Assembly: GCF_914271485.1 (NCBI RefSeq)
Contig: NZ_CAJZAG010000001.1
Coordinates: 310,001-374,000 of the forward strand
Length of the DNA: 64,000 nucleotides
Source: Cupriavidus pampae
GTDB taxonomy: Bacteria; Pseudomonadota; Gammaproteobacteria; Burkholderiales; Burkholderiaceae
Direction: 5' to 3'
Shown: positions 17,542 through 25,623 of the stretch, one piece after another
How positions within the stretch are numbered: the first letter of the stretch is position 1
Layout of the letters: each line of letters opens with the position of its first letter
Notes under the pieces: model-generated
Database searches by the model: none
Told to the model about the DNA's origin: nothing
What the model saw: only the letters and a program-made list of their open reading frames with translations
Position numbers and translations under genes: made by a program

Positions 17542-19641
17542 CTATCCCGCGAACATGTCCAGCAGCTCCACCTGACTCACGAGCGATTTCTTTGCGCGCG
17601 ACGGCTTGCGCGCGTATTCACCGTCCGGTTGCATGATCCACGCCGACGCGTTGTCGCGCAGATGCACCTGCAGGCCTTCCTTGATCACGCGCGCCTTGAG
17701 CTTGCGGTCGAGGATCGGGAACGCCACCTCGACGCGGCGGAACAGGTTGCGGTCCATCCAGTCCGCGCTCGACAGGTAGAGCACATCGTCGCCGTCCGCG
17801 CGGAAGTAGTACACGCGGTGATGCTCGAGAAAGCGGCCGACGATCGAGCGGACGGTGATGTTCTCGGACATGTCGGGCACGCCCGCCCGCAACGCGCAGA
17901 CCCCGCGTACGATCAGGTCGATCTTCACGCCCGCGCGCGAGGCCTTGTACAGTTCCTCGATGATCGTCGGCTCCAGCAGCGCGTTCATCTTGGCGATGAT
18001 GCGTGCCCGCTTGCCGGCGCGCGCATTGCGGGCCTCGTTGCGGATATGGTCCACGAGGTTGCTGTGCATCGTGAACGGCGACTGCCACAGATGATTGAGG
18101 CGGATCGTACCGGCGGTACCGGTCAGCAACTGGAACACGTGATGCACGTCCTCGCAGATTTTCTCTTCGGAGGTGAGCAGGCCAAAGTCCGTGTAGAGCC
18201 GGGCGGTGCGCGGATGATAGTTGCCGGTGCCCAGGTGCGCGTAGCGGCGCAGCTGCACGGTCTTGCTCTTGGTACCGTTCTTGCCGTCGCCTACCTCACG
18301 CCGCACGATCAGCAGCATCTTGGCGTGGCACTTGTGACCAACCACGCCGTAGACCACATGGGCGCCCGCGGACTCGAGCCGCTCGGCCCAGTTGATATTG
18401 GTTTCCTCGTCGAAGCGCGCCAGCAGTTCCACCACGACCGTGACTTCCTTGCCGTTGCGTGCCGCGGTCATCAGCGCTTCCATCACCGCGGATTCGTTGC
18501 CGGTGCGGTACACCGTCTGCTTGATGGCGACCACATTGGGGTCGGCCGCGGCCAGCTGCAGCAGGTCCAGCACCGAGCTGAAGCTCTCGTACGGATGGTG
18601 CAGCAGCACGTCCTGCTGGCGAATCACGTCGAACATCGGGACACCGGGCGGAAACGCCTTGACCGGCGTGGCCACGTGCGGTGGGTACTTGAGCGTGGGG
18701 CGATCGATCAGATCGGGAATCTGCATCAGCCGCACGAGGTTGACCGGTCCGCTCACGCGGTACAGGTCCTGCTCGGTCAGGCCGGACTCCAGCAGCAACC
18801 GGCGCGACAGCGCGGCAGGGGTGTCGGACGATACTTCGAGCCGCACCGTATCGCCGAAGTGCCGCGTCGGCAGTTCACCCTGCAGGGCCTCGCGCAGGTC
18901 GGTGATGTCATCCTCGGAGACGAACAGATCAGAGTTACGCGTCACGCGAAACTGGTAGCATCCCTGCACTTCGATGGCGGGAAACAACTCATGCACGAAT
19001 GCCTGCATGAACGACGACAGCATGACGAAGCCGAACGGATAGCCGGAGAGCTTCTCGGGCATCTTGACCACGCGCGGCAGCGCGCGCGGCGCCTGCACGA
19101 TGGCGAGGTCCGCCTCGCGGCCGAACGCGTCCTTGCCGGACAGTTCGACCACGAAGTTCAGGCTCTTGTTGAGCACGCGCGGGAACGGATGCGCGGGATC
19201 GAGCGCGATCGGCGTGAGGACCGGCCCGAGTTCGCGCACGAAGAAGTCGCGCGCCCAGCCGCGCTGCGCGTCGGTCCACGTGCCCATCAGGTGGAAGTAC
19301 ACCCCTTCCTGTTCGAGCGCGGGGAAAATCACGTTCTGCAGCATGTCATACTGCGAGGCAACCAGGCGCTGCGTGCGCTCGGTGACCAGATGATAGGTCT
19401 GCAGAAACGACAGTCCATCGGGCGTCAGGCCCGATGCGTTATCGCGAATCTGCTCCTTGAGACCCGCCATACGGATTTCGAAGAACTCATCCAGATTGCT
19501 GGATACGATACAGATGAACTTGAGCCTTTCCAGCAACGGAACGTTGGGGTCGGCGGCTTGTGCCAGCACACGCGCGTTGAACTCAAGGATGCCCAGCTCG
19601 CGGTTGAGAAGGGTGCCGGGCGCAGTCGTCGACATGGTCAT
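17542..19641 (-). CDS. ppk: Polyphosphate kinase Ppk1
   Basis: Ppk1 makes long-chain polyphosphate from ATP at the inner membrane. The 699-residue protein has the N-terminal LNRELGILEFNARVLAQA and VSSNLDEFFEIRMAGL segments, and the catalytic core RRYAHLGTGNYHPRTARLYTD, whose histidines correspond to the autophosphorylated His of the family. The frame is open to 19713, but the ATG at 19641 (MTMSTTAPG) has an AGAAG ribosome site upstream; 19635 is an alternative. It is divergent from ppx across a 162-bp region that holds PhoB-like half-sites. Confidence 0.95.
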   Translation of the reverse strand: MTMSTTAPGTLLNRELGILEFNARVLAQAADPNVPLLERLKFICIVSSNLDEFFEIRMAGLKEQIRDNASGLTPDGLSFLQTYHLVTERTQRLVASQYDMLQNVIFPALEQEGVYFHLMGTWTDAQRGWARDFFVRELGPVLTPIALDPAHPFPRVLNKSLNFVVELSGKDAFGREADLAIVQAPRALPRVVKMPEKLSGYPFGFVMLSSFMQAFVHELFPAIEVQGCYQFRVTRNSDLFVSEDDITDLREALQGELPTRHFGDTVRLEVSSDTPAALSRRLLLESGLTEQDLYRVSGPVNLVRLMQIPDLIDRPTLKYPPHVATPVKAFPPGVPMFDVIRQQDVLLHHPYESFSSVLDLLQLAAADPNVVAIKQTVYRTGNESAVMEALMTAARNGKEVTVVVELLARFDEETNINWAERLESAGAHVVYGVVGHKCHAKMLLIVRREVGDGKNGTKSKTVQLRRYAHLGTGNYHPRTARLYTDFGLLTSEEKICEDVHHVFQLLTGTAGTIRLNHLWQSPFTMHSNLVDHIRNEARNARAGKRARIIAKMNALLEPTIIEELYKASRAGVKIDLIVRGVCALRAGVPDMSENITVRSIVGRFLEHHRVYYFRADGDDVLYLSSADWMDRNLFRRVEVAFPILDRKLKARVIKEGLQVHLRDNASAWIMQPDGEYARKPSRAKKSLVSQVELLDMFAG

Positions 19642-19680
19642 GAATCTTCTTTTGATAATTTGACGACTTTTCCATAGTTG

Positions 19681-19729
19681 TGTGTCAGTTCCATGACACA
19701 TTGGATTTGTCATGATGACGACATGACAA
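19681..19729. promoter_or_regulatory. ppk-ppx divergent control region with two TGTCA palindromes
   Basis: Two perfect inverted repeats are present: TGTGTCA-N6-TGACACA at 19681-19700 and TTGTCATG-N7-CATGACAA at 19707-19729. Read toward ppk, TGTCAT (19698-19693) and TGACAC (19687-19682) are 11 bp apart and share TGTCATGGAACTG with the pstS Pho box, so PhoB control of ppk is likely. Confidence 0.65.
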
Positions 19730-19803
19730 GGACATAATTTACGGGGTTTGGTGCGAAGCCGCTATCGGGCGCTTCCCCACGCATCCCCGCGCAACAGAAC
19801 GCA

Positions 19804-21339
19804 ATGACACAGACACCACGCCTGCTGGCCGCCGTAGACATGGGCTCGAACAGCTTCCGCCTGATGATCGGGCGGGTGGACGAGACGCCCACGGCTTCCG
19901 GTCCCGCCAGCCAGATCTTTCAGGTCGACGCCCTGCGTGAGCCGGTACGGCTCGCGGCCGGCCTGACGCCCGACAAATACCTCGACCAGCCCGCGCGCCG
20001 CCGCGGTATCGATGCGCTGCGCCGCTTTGGCGATCGGCTGCGCGATTTCTCGCCGGAGCACGTGCGCGCGGTGGCCACCAACACGCTGCGCGTCGCGCGC
20101 AACGCGCCGGAATTCCTGATCGAGGCCGAGCACGCGCTGGGCTTCCCGATCGAAGTGATCGCGGGCCGCGAAGAAGCGCGCCTGATCTATCTGGGCGCCT
20201 CGCACGACGCACCGGCGTGTCAGGGTAATCGACTCGTCGTCGATATCGGCGGTGGCTCCACCGAATTCATTATCGGCAGCGGCTATCAGTCGAAGTTGAT
20301 GGAAAGCTTGTATATCGGCTGCGTCTCGCATAGCCGTCAGTTTTTCCCGAGCGGCAATGTCGACGAGTACGCGATGAAGCAGGCCGAGCTGGCCGCGCGC
20401 CGCGAGATCCAGGTGCTGGTGCGCCAGTATCGCGCGGCGGGCTGGCAGCAGGCGGTGGGCTCGTCGGGTACCGCGCGGGCGCTGGCCGAGCTGATCGAAC
20501 TCAACGGCATGAACGACAACCCCGCCGAGCATGGCATTACGCGCGAAGGGCTCGAGCGGCTCAAGCGCGCGCTGGTCAAGGCGGAGAACGCCAACCGCGT
20601 GAAGCTCGCGGGGCTCAAGGCCGATCGTATTCCGGTGCTGCCGGGCGGGCTTTCGATCATGCTGGGCGTGTTCGCCGAGCTCGATATCGAACGCATGGAT
20701 GTGACCGACGGCGCGTTACGCCTCGGCGTGCTGTATGACCTGCTGGGTCGCAGTCACCACGAGGACATGCGTACGGTCACGGTGGATCAGTTCATGCGCC
20801 GCTATGCGGTGGATCGCGCGCAGGCGGAGCGCGTGGGCGCGGCCGCGCGGGAGCTGCTGGCGCAGTTTCCCGACCCGCCGCCCAACGAGCGTCGCGACGA
20901 CAATCTGGCGCTGCTCGGCTGGGCCGCGAGCCTGCATGAGATCGGCATGTCGATCTCGCACGGCGGGTATCACAAGCATTCGGCGTATATCGCCACGCAT
21001 GCGGACATGCCGGGCTTCTCGAAGACCGATCAGGCGCGGCTGGCTACGCTGCTGCTGGGTCATGCGGGCAAGCTTGGCAAGCTGTCGGGCAGCGGCAAGT
21101 TCCTGGACTGGCGCATGCTGTTCAGCCTGCGCCTGGCCTTCGTGCTATGCCGCCGACGCTCCGACGCGAAGCTGCCGGACATCCGCGTTAGCCAGCGTTC
21201 GGATGCGCTCGACGAAGGCTTCGAAGTGCGCCTGCCCAAGGTATGGATCGACGCCAACCCGCTGGTCGAATACAGCCTGGCGCAGGAAGCCGACGAGTGG
21301 CAACGCATCGGCAAGCGCTACAAGGTGGTGTACGTGTAA
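19804..21339 (+). CDS. ppx: Exopolyphosphatase Ppx/GppA
   Basis: Ppx removes terminal phosphates from polyphosphate (GppA-type members also cleave pppGpp). The 511-residue protein has the ASKHA phosphate loops: AAVDMGSNSFRLMIGR at the N-terminus and VVDIGGGSTEFIIG at about residues 142-155, with the catalytic Glu in AGREEARLIYLGA. The C-terminal half (about 320-500) is the HD-like domain with the LHEIGMSISHGGYHKHSAYI segment. It faces ppk across a shared promoter region, so synthesis and breakdown of polyphosphate are divergently encoded. A bidirectional terminator follows. Confidence 0.95.
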   Translation: MTQTPRLLAAVDMGSNSFRLMIGRVDETPTASGPASQIFQVDALREPVRLAAGLTPDKYLDQPARRRGIDALRRFGDRLRDFSPEHVRAVATNTLRVARNAPEFLIEAEHALGFPIEVIAGREEARLIYLGASHDAPACQGNRLVVDIGGGSTEFIIGSGYQSKLMESLYIGCVSHSRQFFPSGNVDEYAMKQAELAARREIQVLVRQYRAAGWQQAVGSSGTARALAELIELNGMNDNPAEHGITREGLERLKRALVKAENANRVKLAGLKADRIPVLPGGLSIMLGVFAELDIERMDVTDGALRLGVLYDLLGRSHHEDMRTVTVDQFMRRYAVDRAQAERVGAAARELLAQFPDPPPNERRDDNLALLGWAASLHEIGMSISHGGYHKHSAYIATHADMPGFSKTDQARLATLLLGHAGKLGKLSGSGKFLDWRMLFSLRLAFVLCRRRSDAKLPDIRVSQRSDALDEGFEVRLPKVWIDANPLVEYSLAQEADEWQRIGKRYKVVYV

Positions 21340-21340
21340 G

Positions 21341-21373
21341 AAAAACGCCGCGCGAAAAGCGCGGCGTTTTTTT
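21341..21373. terminator. Bidirectional terminator ppx / olsB-like
   Basis: CGCCGCGC (21346-21353) pairs with GCGCGGCG (21359-21366) around GAAAA, flanked by A5 and T7. It terminates ppx from the left and the olsB-like gene from the right. Confidence 0.92.
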
Positions 21374-22202
21374 ACTTCAACCCCAGGAAGTGACGGGCAT
21401 AGCGCGGGTTCATGTCGCGCACGCGCAGCAGCGTGAGGAAGTCCGCGACGTTGAAGTCGGGATCCCATGCCGGCAGGCCGCAGATCTTCGCGCCGAGGCG
21501 CAGATAACCCTTGATCAGCGCGGGCGGATCCACCTCGAGGGTCTGGTTGAGGTCTTCCACCGGTAGCGGCACGCGCGGAAACGCGTGGTACTCGATCGGT
21601 GCGAGCGAGCTCTCGGCGAACTGGCGATAGAGGCTGGCCGCATAGTGACCGCCATCGCTCATCGGCACGCTTGCGCAGCCGAGCAGCGACTCCAGGCCGT
21701 ACTTTTGCAGGTACTCGCCCAGACCGCCCCACAGGGCCATGATCACGCTGCCGCTGCGGAAGTCGCGATGCACGCACGAGCGGCCCACTTCCAGCATCTT
21801 GGGGCGCAGGTGATTCAGGCGTACGAGGTCGAATTCGGATTCCGCATAGAGGCAGCCGATGCGCTTGGCCTGGTGCGGCGGCAGCGCGCGGTAGGTGCCA
21901 ACCACCTTGAGCGTTTCCTGATCGCGCACGATCAGGTGGTCGCAGTAGGCGTCGAACATGTCCACGTCCATGTCCGGCGTGGTGGTCTGGAGGCGCGCCC
22001 CCATTTCCTCGGCGAAAACTTTGTAGCGCAGGCGCTGGGCTTCTTCTACCTCGTCCTGATGCCGTGCCCACGCCACGCTGAAAGCAGGCGCCGCATGTGT
22101 CGAATCGGATTGACGAGGAAGACGCCTCCGCGCCGAGTGGCCATTCTGGCCAGTCGGCAAGGAGTCGAAGATCGGCTGGGTAGGCGTCGGAAGGTCTCGC
22201 AT
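21372..22202 (-). CDS. olsB: OlsB-type ornithine N-acyltransferase (GNAT family)
   Basis: Probable first enzyme of ornithine-lipid synthesis, which transfers a 3-hydroxyacyl chain from ACP to ornithine. The 276-residue protein has a poorly conserved N-terminal 40 residues and then the OlsB pattern: AQRLRYKVFAEEMGA, MFDAYCDHLIV, VVGTYRAL, LEVGRSCVHRDFRSG, LLGCASVP and ALIKGYLRLGAKICG. The C-terminal FNVADFLTLLRVRDMNPRYARHF segment is also typical. The ATG at 22202 has AAAGGAC as ribosome site; this hexamer sits in a repeated 11-bp unit. Four PhoB-like half-sites lie upstream, fitting the known use of ornithine lipids to replace phospholipids under phosphate starvation. The symbol is by family resemblance. 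Confidence 0.82.
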   Translation of the reverse strand: MRDLPTPTQPIFDSLPTGQNGHSARRRLPRQSDSTHAAPAFSVAWARHQDEVEEAQRLRYKVFAEEMGARLQTTTPDMDVDMFDAYCDHLIVRDQETLKVVGTYRALPPHQAKRIGCLYAESEFDLVRLNHLRPKMLEVGRSCVHRDFRSGSVIMALWGGLGEYLQKYGLESLLGCASVPMSDGGHYAASLYRQFAESSLAPIEYHAFPRVPLPVEDLNQTLEVDPPALIKGYLRLGAKICGLPAWDPDFNVADFLTLLRVRDMNPRYARHFLGLK

Positions 22203-22207
22203 TGTGT

Positions 22208-22229
22208 GTCCTTTCGGTGTCCTTTCGGT
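22208..22229. repeat. Direct repeat of an 11-bp unit over the olsB-like ribosome site
   Basis: GTCCTTTCGGT occurs twice in a row (22209-22219 and 22220-22230), so on the minus strand two AAAGGAC ribosome-site-like hexamers lie in front of the start codon. The nearer one has the normal spacing. Confidence 0.7.
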
Positions 22230-22247
22230 GACGAAACGGTTCGAAAC

Positions 22248-22302
22248 AATGTAGGGACGCCCAGTGACAACGCCGTGGCACGGTTGTGACGATTCCGTGA
22301 CC
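22248..22302 (-). promoter_or_regulatory. Double PhoB box and -10 of the olsB-like gene
   Basis: On the minus strand GTCAC occurs at 22302-22298, 22291-22287 and 22269-22265, and the related GCCAC at 22280-22276: four half-sites with exact 11-bp spacing. A -10 TACATT (22253-22248) begins 16 bp after the start of the last half-site (TGTCAC), the same geometry as at pstS. Confidence 0.72.
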
Positions 22303-22438
22303 AGAATCGCGTCGTGTGGGTGTTTGATCCGACTCTAACCGGCTTGCAAGCCACGCGCCACAAGCAAACCTTCAAATGTGAAGTTTGCGATACAGATTTG
22401 TGACACCCGCGCGTGCGAAGTCGAACACTGCGCGGCGC
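22303..22438. other. Spacer between olsB-like promoter and sixA
   Basis: A 136-bp stretch with no ORF of plausible coding character. It lies downstream of sixA and upstream of the olsB-like control region. No clear terminator was found. Confidence 0.5.
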
Positions 22439-22915
22439 TCAGAGAAAATCGGGATGGATGACGGCGCGCAACACCACCTGGGCGTCGTCGTAGCGGGTCC
22501 GGCCGGTCAGCCACCAGACCCCGCTCTTGCGCACGCTCCACGGGATATCGCGGCCAGCCAGCAGGCGGCTGGCCACGCGTCCGAGCCAGGGCTGATGCCC
22601 GACCACGACGACGGTGCCGTCAGCGTCGGGCCAGCCGACGGCGGCCAGCACCTCGCTCACGTGGGCGCCAGTACCCAGTGCCGGCAGGATCTCGACCTCG
22701 CCGGACAGCGCGGCCGCGGTCTCGCGTGCGCGCACGGCGGGGCTGCAAACCACACGGTAGGGGGTAGGGAGGTGATTGCGCAGCCATTTGGCTGACGCTT
22801 CGGCCTGTTTGTGTCCGCGCGAGGTCAGCACGCGCTGGAGGTCCGCATTGCGGGACAGGCTCATTGCCGCGGGGAGGTCTTCCGCCTCGGCGTGGCGCCA
22901 CAGTATGAGGTTCAT
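22439..22915 (-). CDS. sixA: SixA-type phosphohistidine phosphatase
   Basis: Histidine-phosphatase superfamily protein of 158 residues that in E. coli acts on phosphohistidine of PTS-type or HPt proteins. The RHG motif is at the N-terminus (LWRHAEAEDL, catalytic His at residue 7), followed by the SRGHKQAEASAKWL helix, the phosphate-binding arginine in CSPAVRARETA and the second histidine in VVVGHQPWLG. The ATG at 22915 (MNLILWRHAEAED) fits family starts better than the upstream frame to 22957. Downstream ppk/ppx and phosphate genes suggest only a loose link. Confidence 0.88.
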   Translation of the reverse strand: MNLILWRHAEAEDLPAAMSLSRNADLQRVLTSRGHKQAEASAKWLRNHLPTPYRVVCSPAVRARETAAALSGEVEILPALGTGAHVSEVLAAVGWPDADGTVVVVGHQPWLGRVASRLLAGRDIPWSVRKSGVWWLTGRTRYDDAQVVLRAVIHPDFL

Positions 22916-22977
22916 GAGCAGACGGTGGCCGATCGAAACCTGAGTATGGTCAGGCACCTCGCCCCGCGCAAGAGGGG

Positions 22978-23043
22978 CGAGCCATTAGGGACGAGCCATT
23001 AGGGACGAGCCATTAGGGACGAGCCATTAGGGACGAGCCATTG
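22978..23043. repeat. 14-bp tandem repeat array, 4.7 copies
   Basis: The unit CGAGCCATTAGGGA begins at 22978, 22992, 23006 and 23020 without variation, with a partial fifth copy at 23034-23043. It lies upstream of sixA, in the 310-bp gap that otherwise holds only the infA terminator. It is not CRISPR-like (no spacers). Confidence 0.92.
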
Positions 23044-23107
23044 CCACATGAGGGAAGCGGTGGCACTGTTCGGCGCACCACTGCGGCGTACCACTGCGGC
23101 ATACCAA

Positions 23108-23153
23108 AGCAAAACGGGCCGCCGGAGGTTCGAAGAACCTGCGGGCAGCCCGT
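23108..23153 (-). terminator. Terminator after infA
   Basis: On the minus strand a long imperfect hairpin (ACGGGCTGCCCGCAGGTTC against GAACCTCCGGCGGCCCGT) ends in TTTTG. It lies about 73 bp past the infA stop codon. Confidence 0.8.
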
Positions 23154-23225
23154 CAGTCTGCGGCGCGGCAATGTCACGAGGGTGACAACGCCAGCCGCGA
23201 GAGGGGATAACTCAGTGGACGCGAC

Positions 23226-23447
23226 TCAGGACTTGTGGCGGAAGTTGATGCGGCCCTTGGTCAAGTCGTAGGGCGACATTTCCAGGGTCACGCGATCGCC
23301 GGCCAGAATCCGGATGCGGTGCTTCTGCATCTTGCCCGAAGCGTAAGCCCAGATTTCGACGCCGTTTTCCAAGGTGACGCGATAACGGTTGTCGGGCAGG
23401 GCTTCCGACACTACGCCGCCAAATTCGATGAGTTCTTCCTTAGCCAA
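23226..23447 (-). CDS. infA: Translation initiation factor IF-1 (second paralogue type)
   Basis: IF-1 is an OB-fold protein that occupies the 30S A site during initiation. The 73-residue sequence reads as a complete IF-1 ([56 protein letters not shown]). It is the variant form with [11 protein letters not shown] that Burkholderiales carry in addition to the infA of the ribosomal-protein operon. A TACAAT -10-like box lies upstream at 23655-23660 (minus strand), but no clear -35 was found. Confidence 0.93.
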   Translation of the reverse strand: MAKEELIEFGGVVSEALPDNRYRVTLENGVEIWAYASGKMQKHRIRILAGDRVTLEMSPYDLTKGRINFRHKS

Positions 23448-23719
23448 TCTTGTAGTCCTTTGCTTGCAGCCAAAGGCTGCGCGAGTTGAGTGAGATACTG
23501 CGAGCGCGCGCCATAATCAGGCGCGACCCGGCGTCGCCGAGGAAATCGTGGAGGGGAGGGCCCAGCCGATGTTCCGGGCTGGTCTGCTGCGGCTGCCGAT
23601 CTTGGCGGTGCTAGGCTTCCGGGCATGCTCACAGACCCCGGAACTGACTACGCGATTGTATCACGGCGAGGGCAAGTGCGCCTGAGCCAGCGCGGGCTGG
23701 ATGCCATGCTGCAACGCGC
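23448..23719. other. infA upstream region
   Basis: 272 bp without a convincing gene. It should hold the infA promoter (see TACAAT at 23655-23660, minus strand) and a leader with a short GC-rich hairpin. The small plus-strand frame at 23625-23810 runs through a terminator and a tRNA and is not a gene. Confidence 0.5.
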
Positions 23720-23761
23720 AAGAAAAAAGGGCCTGCGCGTTAGCACAGGCCCTTTTTTCTT
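23720..23761. terminator. Bidirectional terminator next to tRNA-Pro
   Basis: AGAAAAAAGGGCCTG (23721-23735) pairs with CAGGCCCTTTTTTCT (23746-23760) around a ten-base loop. It ends tRNA-Pro transcription on the minus strand, and could also act in the plus direction. Confidence 0.9.
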
Positions 23762-23772
23762 CCTACTCATAC

Positions 23773-23849
23773 TGGTCGGAGCGATAGGATTCGAACCTAC
23801 GACCCTCTGATCCCAAATCAGATGCGCTACCAGGCTGCGCTACGCTCCG
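23773..23849 (-). tRNA. tRNA-Pro (anticodon TGG)
   Basis: 77-nt cloverleaf read on the minus strand from CGGAGCG to CGCTCCGA plus encoded CCA. The anticodon stem TCTGA/TCAGA encloses TTTGGGA, giving anticodon TGG, which reads CCA proline codons. The T arm contains GGTTCGAATCC. Confidence 0.97.
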
Positions 23850-23858
23850 AAGCCGGCG

Positions 23859-23888
23859 ATTGTAGCCCGCTGGGTGACCGCGGGTCAA
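23859..23888 (-). promoter_or_regulatory. Promoter of tRNA-Pro
   Basis: On the minus strand TTGACC (-35, 23888-23883) is separated by 18 bp from TACAAT (-10, 23864-23859), which ends 9 bp before the tRNA 5' end. Confidence 0.8.
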
Positions 23889-24086
23889 CCGCAAAGTTGA
23901 TCCGATGTGAAGTGCGTGCTCCGGCGCAGCGCGGCACCCTGCTGAAGATGGGGCAGATTTTGGCTTGACTTGGTGCGTCGCACTGACATAATCCGCGCAC
24001 AACGACATGACGGCCCACGCAGGTCGCAACAGCAGGGCGGCGTGGCCACGCGGAGCTAGCGACCGCCCTTGTGAACGGGAAAGAAG

Positions 24087-25388
24087 ATGTTTCAGTCGCA
24101 GGTGGTGGTGCTGATCGCAGGCTTGTTCGCGCTGCAGATGGCGGTGGTTTGCGCCGTGCTGCGGCGCTCGCCAGGGATGGGGCGCAGTGGCCTGAGTTCA
24201 TGGGCAATCGGTGACCTGATCGTGACCCTGGCGGTCGTGCTGCTCGCGGCCCACGTGATGCGTCCCGCCTGGCCGCTCGACGCCGTGCCCGAGCTCGTGC
24301 TCACGGCCGGCCTTTCGATGATGGTCTACGGCACGCGCCATTTCGTCGGCCGTCCGGGCCGCGGCATGGTGCTGCTGGCGCTCAATGTGCCGGGCCTTGC
24401 GGCGCGCGCCGCGCATGCGGTCGAACACGGGTTCTCGCCCGCGACCCCCGCGGTTGCCGCGTTGCCCGAGCCCGCCGTGGCGGCACTCACGCTGGCCGCG
24501 TCCGTCATCCAGATCCTCCTATTGCTCGAGCTCGTGCGCATCACGGTGCCGCGCGTGCCGCTCAAGCGCGGCACCGGCCGGCTGGCCGCGTTGTCGCTGA
24601 TCCTCGTGGCGCTGGCCTGCACGACGCTGATCGGTGTGCTGATCGCGCCCGCGGTGGTCATGCTCGTCGATCATCGCCATCTGCCGGCGGTGACGTCGCA
24701 TGACGGCATCATCGTGCTGCTGGTGTTCGGCATGGTGGGGCTGTCGGTGAGCTTTGCGCTGATGGCGCACGATCGTCTGCGCCGCATGCTGGAGCGTCGC
24801 GCGCGCCATGACGATCTGACCGATGTGCTGTCGCGCGGCGCGTTCTGGGAGGAACTCGAGGCGACGTGCAAGAAGGCGGAGCGCGCGAAACAGCCGGTGA
24901 CCGTCGCGTTTGTCGACCTCGATCACTTCAAGGCGATCAACGATCTATACGGCCATCTGGCGGGCGACAGCGTGCTGCGTCATTTCGCGGGGCTGCTGCG
25001 TCGGAATGCGCCGCCTCACGCGGTCATCGGCCGTCTGGGCGGCGAGGAATTCGCCATCGTGATGCCCAACACCACGATGGAGACGGGCCGCGCCGCCAGC
25101 CTGCGTCTGAACAGTCTGGTGCGCGCCACGCCGTGCCCATCGGACCCCGATCCGATTGCCTACACCGTCAGCATCGGCATGGCCGAGCGTCGCGAGGGCG
25201 AGAACGCCGATGCCGTGATGCGCCGCGCGGACCGCGCGCTGTATGACGCCAAGCTGATGGGCCGCAACTGCGTGTCCTCGCATGACAACGGCGACGCCCC
25301 GGGCATGCCGCGCCGCCCGCGGGTGCGCGAAGACGAGCGTGGGGGAGAGCATGCCTCCCCGGACGGCGCGATCAAGCGGCAGCCGTGA
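24087..25388 (+). CDS. Membrane-anchored diguanylate cyclase (GGDEF)
   Basis: Predicted enzyme that makes cyclic di-GMP from two GTP. The 433-residue protein has about six to seven TM helices in residues 1-232, a short linker, and a GGDEF domain at about 240-405 with the metal aspartate in FVDLDHFKAINDLYGH and the signature GGEEF at about residues 317-321. The RxxD product-inhibition site normally just before the signature is absent (PPHA at that place). No EAL domain is present, and the C-terminal 30 residues are disordered. The ATG at 24087 follows a GGGAAAG ribosome site. Confidence 0.9.
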   Translation: MFQSQVVVLIAGLFALQMAVVCAVLRRSPGMGRSGLSSWAIGDLIVTLAVVLLAAHVMRPAWPLDAVPELVLTAGLSMMVYGTRHFVGRPGRGMVLLALNVPGLAARAAHAVEHGFSPATPAVAALPEPAVAALTLAASVIQILLLLELVRITVPRVPLKRGTGRLAALSLILVALACTTLIGVLIAPAVVMLVDHRHLPAVTSHDGIIVLLVFGMVGLSVSFALMAHDRLRRMLERRARHDDLTDVLSRGAFWEELEATCKKAERAKQPVTVAFVDLDHFKAINDLYGHLAGDSVLRHFAGLLRRNAPPHAVIGRLGGEEFAIVMPNTTMETGRAASLRLNSLVRATPCPSDPDPIAYTVSIGMAERREGENADAVMRRADRALYDAKLMGRNCVSSHDNGDAPGMPRRPRVREDERGGEHASPDGAIKRQP

Positions 25389-25478
25389 GTGACCAGGGGT
25401 CACAGGCAGGGATAGCGAGCAGGGATCGTAAAGACCGTAAAAGCGGCGCCAACCTTTCTGGTATGGCGGCGTGTGCGG

Positions 25479-25484
25479 TAGAAT
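25479..25484 (+). promoter_or_regulatory. -10 element before tRNA-Arg
   Basis: TAGAAT lies 18 bp before the tRNA 5' end. The -35 is poor (TTTCTGG near 25455-25461). Confidence 0.5.
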
Positions 25485-25502
25485 GCGGGCCTCTTCTGCA
25501 GG

Positions 25503-25579
25503 CCGCCCTTAGCTCAGTTGGATAGAGCACTCGCCTTCTAAGCGAGCGGTCAGAGGTTCGAATCCTCTAGGGCGGGCCA
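25503..25579 (+). tRNA. tRNA-Arg (anticodon TCT)
   Basis: 77-nt cloverleaf from CCGCCCT (acceptor) to AGGGCGG-G-CCA. The anticodon stem CTCGC/GCGAG encloses CTTCTAA, anticodon TCT, which reads AGA arginine codons. The siderophore island starts about 45 bp downstream, so this tRNA may be the integration site. Confidence 0.96.
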
Positions 25580-25623
25580 CCTATCTACGGTGGCGAGGTA
25601 ACGGCGTGCGAGTAACGGCGTGA

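Noticed and set aside
22978..23043. Possible CRISPR array
   Set aside because: Units are head-to-tail without spacers, too short for a CRISPR repeat, and no cas genes are present.
23625..23810. 61-residue plus-strand frame before tRNA-Pro
   Set aside because: It runs through a bidirectional terminator and into the tRNA; the GFEPTT end is a translated T-arm.
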